Positions 6,833-8,636 of a stretch of DNA of 8,636 nt are shown piece after piece (within the stretch, counting starts at the first letter, position 1; every line of letters starts with the position of its first letter). The position numbers were made by a program, and so were the translations under genes. Source of the stretch: Candidatus Omnitrophota bacterium (GTDB lineage Bacteria > Omnitrophota > Gorgyraeia > Duberdicusellales > Duberdicusellaceae). The DNA is taken from NCBI GenBank assembly GCA_015486615.1, contig WFRI01000021.1, forward strand, positions 1 through 8,636, given 5' to 3'. The notes below the pieces were generated by a model. That model made no database searches, had not been told where the DNA came from, and worked only from the letters and a program-made list of their open reading frames with translations.

Positions 6833-7546
6833 TCAATGGCTCACGTTTTGAGCGGGAGGCATAGGAAAAACATCGGAGCCTTTAAACCCAATCATTCCCT
6901 GAGTGTAGAATTTCATTCGAATAGTGACAGGTTTGCCTTCAACAACAACAATCGGCGAGGGAAGAGTTTTTGTAATCCTTGCATCCTGGCCATTATTTAT
7001 AAATTCCATCATTTCTCCAGGAGCATGATGATTTACAGCATCACCTGGTATCTTAATAGAAACAGCCTGATAGGCTGGGCATCCTGAGCCGGGCTGATTA
7101 GTATTCCAAGTTGCACAACTTGCCGCTATAGGAAAGTAAGGATAATTGGAGTCTCTCCCTGTTTCCTGGGAAGTATAATAATACTTCCCGCCGTACTGAC
7201 CAACGCCCTTAAGAGAAAAAATCCTTGACATTGTAACCCTTAAATAGTTATAAGTTCCGGCGGGAATATTTGCGTTGGCGGCGAAACTGCGAAAACTACT
7301 GCCTACACTCATACTGGCAATATTAATCTGTGTCCCGCTGCTTTCTCCTACAGTAATAAAGTTTGTCCCGTCTGTAGAAAGTTCTACTTTTTTAAACGTA
7401 ATAATATACTGGCCGCCTACTTCATCTCCTGCGGCGCCGCAAAAGTCAGCCATACCCGGGATACGGCAGTTATTGCCATACGCACCTGTTGTTAAAAAAT
7501 ATATCCCTATAAAAGATGCTAATATTACTACTCTCCTTAAAAACAT
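6833..7546 (-). CDS. Secreted beta-rich protein of unknown function
   Basis: A 237-aa protein that I do not recognise with certainty. The N-terminus is a signal peptide: basic MFLRR, a hydrophobic stretch to about residue 20, and a likely cleavage after GAYG (21-24). There is no lipobox. The mature part is rich in alternating beta-strand sequence, Gly, Ser, Thr and Tyr, and has four cysteines (27, 36, 144, 156) that could form two disulfides. The segment ITFKKVELSTDGTNFITVGE (about 49-68) followed by IPAGTYNYLRVTMSRI (94-109) faintly recalls the DUF4382-type secreted beta-sandwich proteins; this is a memory-based resemblance only. The start is supported by AGGAGG 6 nt upstream (7553-7558). 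It begins 14 nt after the outer-membrane barrel gene, so it is probably co-transcribed with it and may act at the cell surface or in the periplasm with that protein. Confidence 0.8.
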   Translation of the reverse strand: MFLRRVVILASFIGIYFLTTGAYGNNCRIPGMADFCGAAGDEVGGQYIITFKKVELSTDGTNFITVGESSGTQINIASMSVGSSFRSFAANANIPAGTYNYLRVTMSRIFSLKGVGQYGGKYYYTSQETGRDSNYPYFPIAASCATWNTNQPGSGCPAYQAVSIKIPGDAVNHHAPGEMMEFINNGQDARITKTLPSPIVVVEGKPVTIRMKFYTQGMIGFKGSDVFPMPPAQNVSH

Positions 7547-7560
7547 AAATTCCCTCCTGT

Positions 7561-8432
7561 CTAATCAGCCCTGCCTATTTCAACAGTTACATTACTTGTT
7601 TTATTCGTGGTCCATCTTTCCACCACAATATCATAATTTCTCTCTACGGGAATCAAAGCCTGCTTAGTTAAGTCTTTTTTAGGAAAAGGCTCGTCTGAAA
7701 GTTTAAAAGCATCTTTAAAATCTGACAACTTATCAAAAGCAATATTAAAACGCACTCTCCCCCCGTATTCCTGCGCCCCTTTATTGTCATCCCAGGTATA
7801 AAACTCTAAAGTTACCGCCTTTGAAAGCTTCGCTTCCAAACGTGTCTTCCAGCCTAAACGGTCAGAAGATTTCTTATAGTCATACCAAAAAGTAGAACCA
7901 TAAATCTTAAGCCAGGGAAGATAAGGCAGCGGCGCCCCAAATTCCAAATCCGCACCGTTGGCTACACGCTCGTAAGTTGTGCTGATATCCGTATCTTCAA
8001 TAATCCTCTTGGGAGTAACTCCAAAATATCCATTAAGCCTAGCCTCAAAAACCTGGCCTAAAGCCTCAAAACCCAATCCCATCCTTGCGTGTTGATGCAG
8101 TTCCTGATAATCACCAAAAACATTTACCCCCAAAAGCCAATCATCATTTACCAATTGACGATAACCTACACCTAAATTATAAGTGAGGCGGTCGTCCCTT
8201 AAAGAGAAACGCGGCTGGTAAAATAAAGTTGTTTATCGAGAGACTGATAAAGCGGCTGAACCATCTGAAAATAAACCATTGGCTTTTGGTCAGTTTCGTA
8301 TTGAGCAGAAAACTCTATCCGTTTAAGCCAGGCAGGAAAATCATCGGCACTCTCTTCTGCAGCCAAAGAAAAAGAAAAACCCCAGAAAAATAAAAAAATT
8401 ATTACAGGCAAAAACTTTCTTCCCTTATCCAT
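7561..8432 (-). pseudogene. Inverse autotransporter (intimin/invasin-type) beta-barrel protein, interrupted by a frameshift
   Basis: Two reading frames join into one protein of about 290 aa. The first (8432 to a TAA at 8199) gives a signal peptide (MDKGRKFLPVIIFLFFWGF, cleavage near SLAA) and the first barrel strands, up to PLYQSLDKQ (Gln68, codon 8231-8229). The second frame continues with TLFYQPRFSLRDDR, LTYNLGVGYRQLVNDDWLLG, YERVANGADLEFGAPLP and a closing PVERNYDIVVERW, ending at a TAG at 7561. These are blocks typical of the inverse autotransporter barrel (IAT_beta, PF11924), which inserts in the outer membrane and normally exports a C-terminal passenger. Adding one A in CAAC at 8228-8231 restores a continuous family-like sequence, so a one-base deletion or a sequencing/assembly error is likely. 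The protein stops right after the barrel and linker, with no Ig-like passenger. The start is ATG 8432, 5 nt after GGGAGG; ATG 8435 is immediately next to that site, and an in-frame GTG at 8465 would spoil the signal peptide. Confidence 0.82.
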
Positions 8433-8487
8433 CATCTCCTCCCTGAAATTTATTATAAAATACACTCACTCCGCTAAACTGAAAAAT

Positions 8488-8515
8488 ATTATAACAAAGC
8501 CCCCATCGCTGTCAA
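8488..8515 (-). promoter_or_regulatory. Consensus sigma70-type promoter of the barrel gene
   Basis: The minus strand reads TTGACA (8515-8510), a 16-nt spacer and TATAAT (8493-8488), both hexamers perfect. The expected start is near 8481, giving a leader of about 50 nt before ATG 8432. So strong a promoter in front of a frameshifted gene suggests the break is recent or is a sequence error. Confidence 0.82.
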
Positions 8516-8558
8516 TTTAAATCCAGATATTAACTCAAGTTTTCTGCCTCTATATTAT

Positions 8559-8636
8559 TTATTCCTTTTCTCTTCTCTTCTCTTTTCTTTTTCTGCCTGT
8601 TTTATGAGATTTTAACCTCAATGCTGTAGATACGGG
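8559..8636 (-). CDS. Possible C-terminal tail of an unidentified gene cut by the right window edge
   Basis: A minus-strand frame enters from the right edge and ends at a TAA (8561-8559) after about 25 residues: VSTALRLKSHKTGRKRKEKR and then REKE. A basic, charged tail of this kind is common at bacterial protein ends, and the position (44 nt before the next -35 box) and strand fit. The alternative frame (ending IYSIEVKIS) also closes within the window, and the tail is largely dictated by a purine-rich tract, so this may not be coding. No function can be assigned. Confidence 0.3.
   Translation of the reverse strand, partial: PVSTALRLKSHKTGRKRKEKRREKE
8562..8590. repeat. Homopurine/homopyrimidine mirror repeat with tandem CTCTT units
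   Basis: On the plus strand 8565-8587 is all C and T and reads the same forwards and backwards about T8576 (a 23-nt perfect mirror). The core is three near-tandem CTCTT units. Such mirrored polypyrimidine tracts can form intramolecular triplex (H-DNA) under supercoiling. It lies 50 nt upstream of the barrel promoter's -35 box and is flanked by a 10-nt direct repeat, TTTTCTGCCT (8540-8549 and 8589-8598). It may simply encode the charged tail of the upstream gene. Confidence 0.55.

Noticed and set aside
145..7667. Open plus-strand frames at, for example, 145-465, 1556-2065, 2605-3021, 4206-4589 and 7275-7667.
   Set aside because: Each lies antisense to a well-supported minus-strand gene, has low-complexity Ser/Thr/Leu/Pro-rich translations with no recognisable domain, and is best explained as a shadow frame.
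8195..8210. CTT TAA at the end of the first barrel frame resembles the prfB (RF2) CTT TGA programmed +1 frameshift site.
   Set aside because: Restoring the barrel needs the opposite shift (-1 at this point), the stop is TAA, no Shine-Dalgarno-like spur is placed as in prfB, and the better-fitting break is upstream near 8229.
8433..8465. In-frame GTG at 8465 (or ATG 8435) as the start of the barrel protein.
   Set aside because: GTG 8465 would put about eleven extra residues before the signal peptide's basic region, and ATG 8435 touches the Shine-Dalgarno; ATG 8432 has normal spacing and gives a standard signal peptide.

Overview
The window looks like a piece of an uncultured Gram-negative (diderm) bacterial genome with moderate to low GC. 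An inverse-autotransporter type outer-membrane barrel gene implies an outer membrane. The protein style (lysine-rich, idiosyncratic versions of universal enzymes) suggests a deep-branching lineage. Candidatus Omnitrophota or a related PVC-like group is my best guess, but it is only a guess. Every gene I can support lies on the minus strand, so transcription runs from high to low coordinates.

Two transcription units are visible. Unit A starts at a full-consensus sigma70-type promoter (TTGACA, 16 nt, TATAAT; 8488-8515). It encodes a signal-peptide-bearing inverse-autotransporter beta-barrel protein (7561-8432), broken by an apparent one-base deletion near 8229, and then, after a 14-nt gap, a small secreted beta-rich protein of unknown function (6833-7546). 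A weak hairpin follows its stop. A lysine/arginine-rich reading frame at the right edge (8559-8636) may be the tail of a further gene.

Unit B starts at a second strong promoter (TTGACG, 17 nt, TATAAT; 6668-6696). It carries five tightly packed housekeeping genes in the order EF-G-like GTPase (fusA2 type), YchF-like protein that has lost its GTPase motifs, purH, folC and mnmE (cut by the left window edge). The first two junctions are ATGA stop/start overlaps, purH-folC has a 62-nt gap, and folC-mnmE overlap. This packing suggests one mRNA with translational coupling.

Functionally, unit B combines ribosome/tRNA GTPases (EF-G2, the YchF relative, MnmE) with folate-linked one-carbon chemistry. 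PurH consumes 10-formyl-THF, FolC polyglutamylates folates, and MnmE (with MnmG) uses methylene-THF to modify tRNA wobble uridines. The observations most worth a second look are the YchF relative without a nucleotide-binding site, an MnmE whose switch II lacks the catalytic glutamate, and the stand-alone, frameshifted inverse-autotransporter barrel next to a separate secreted protein. I see no RNA genes, CRISPR arrays or insertion sequences.
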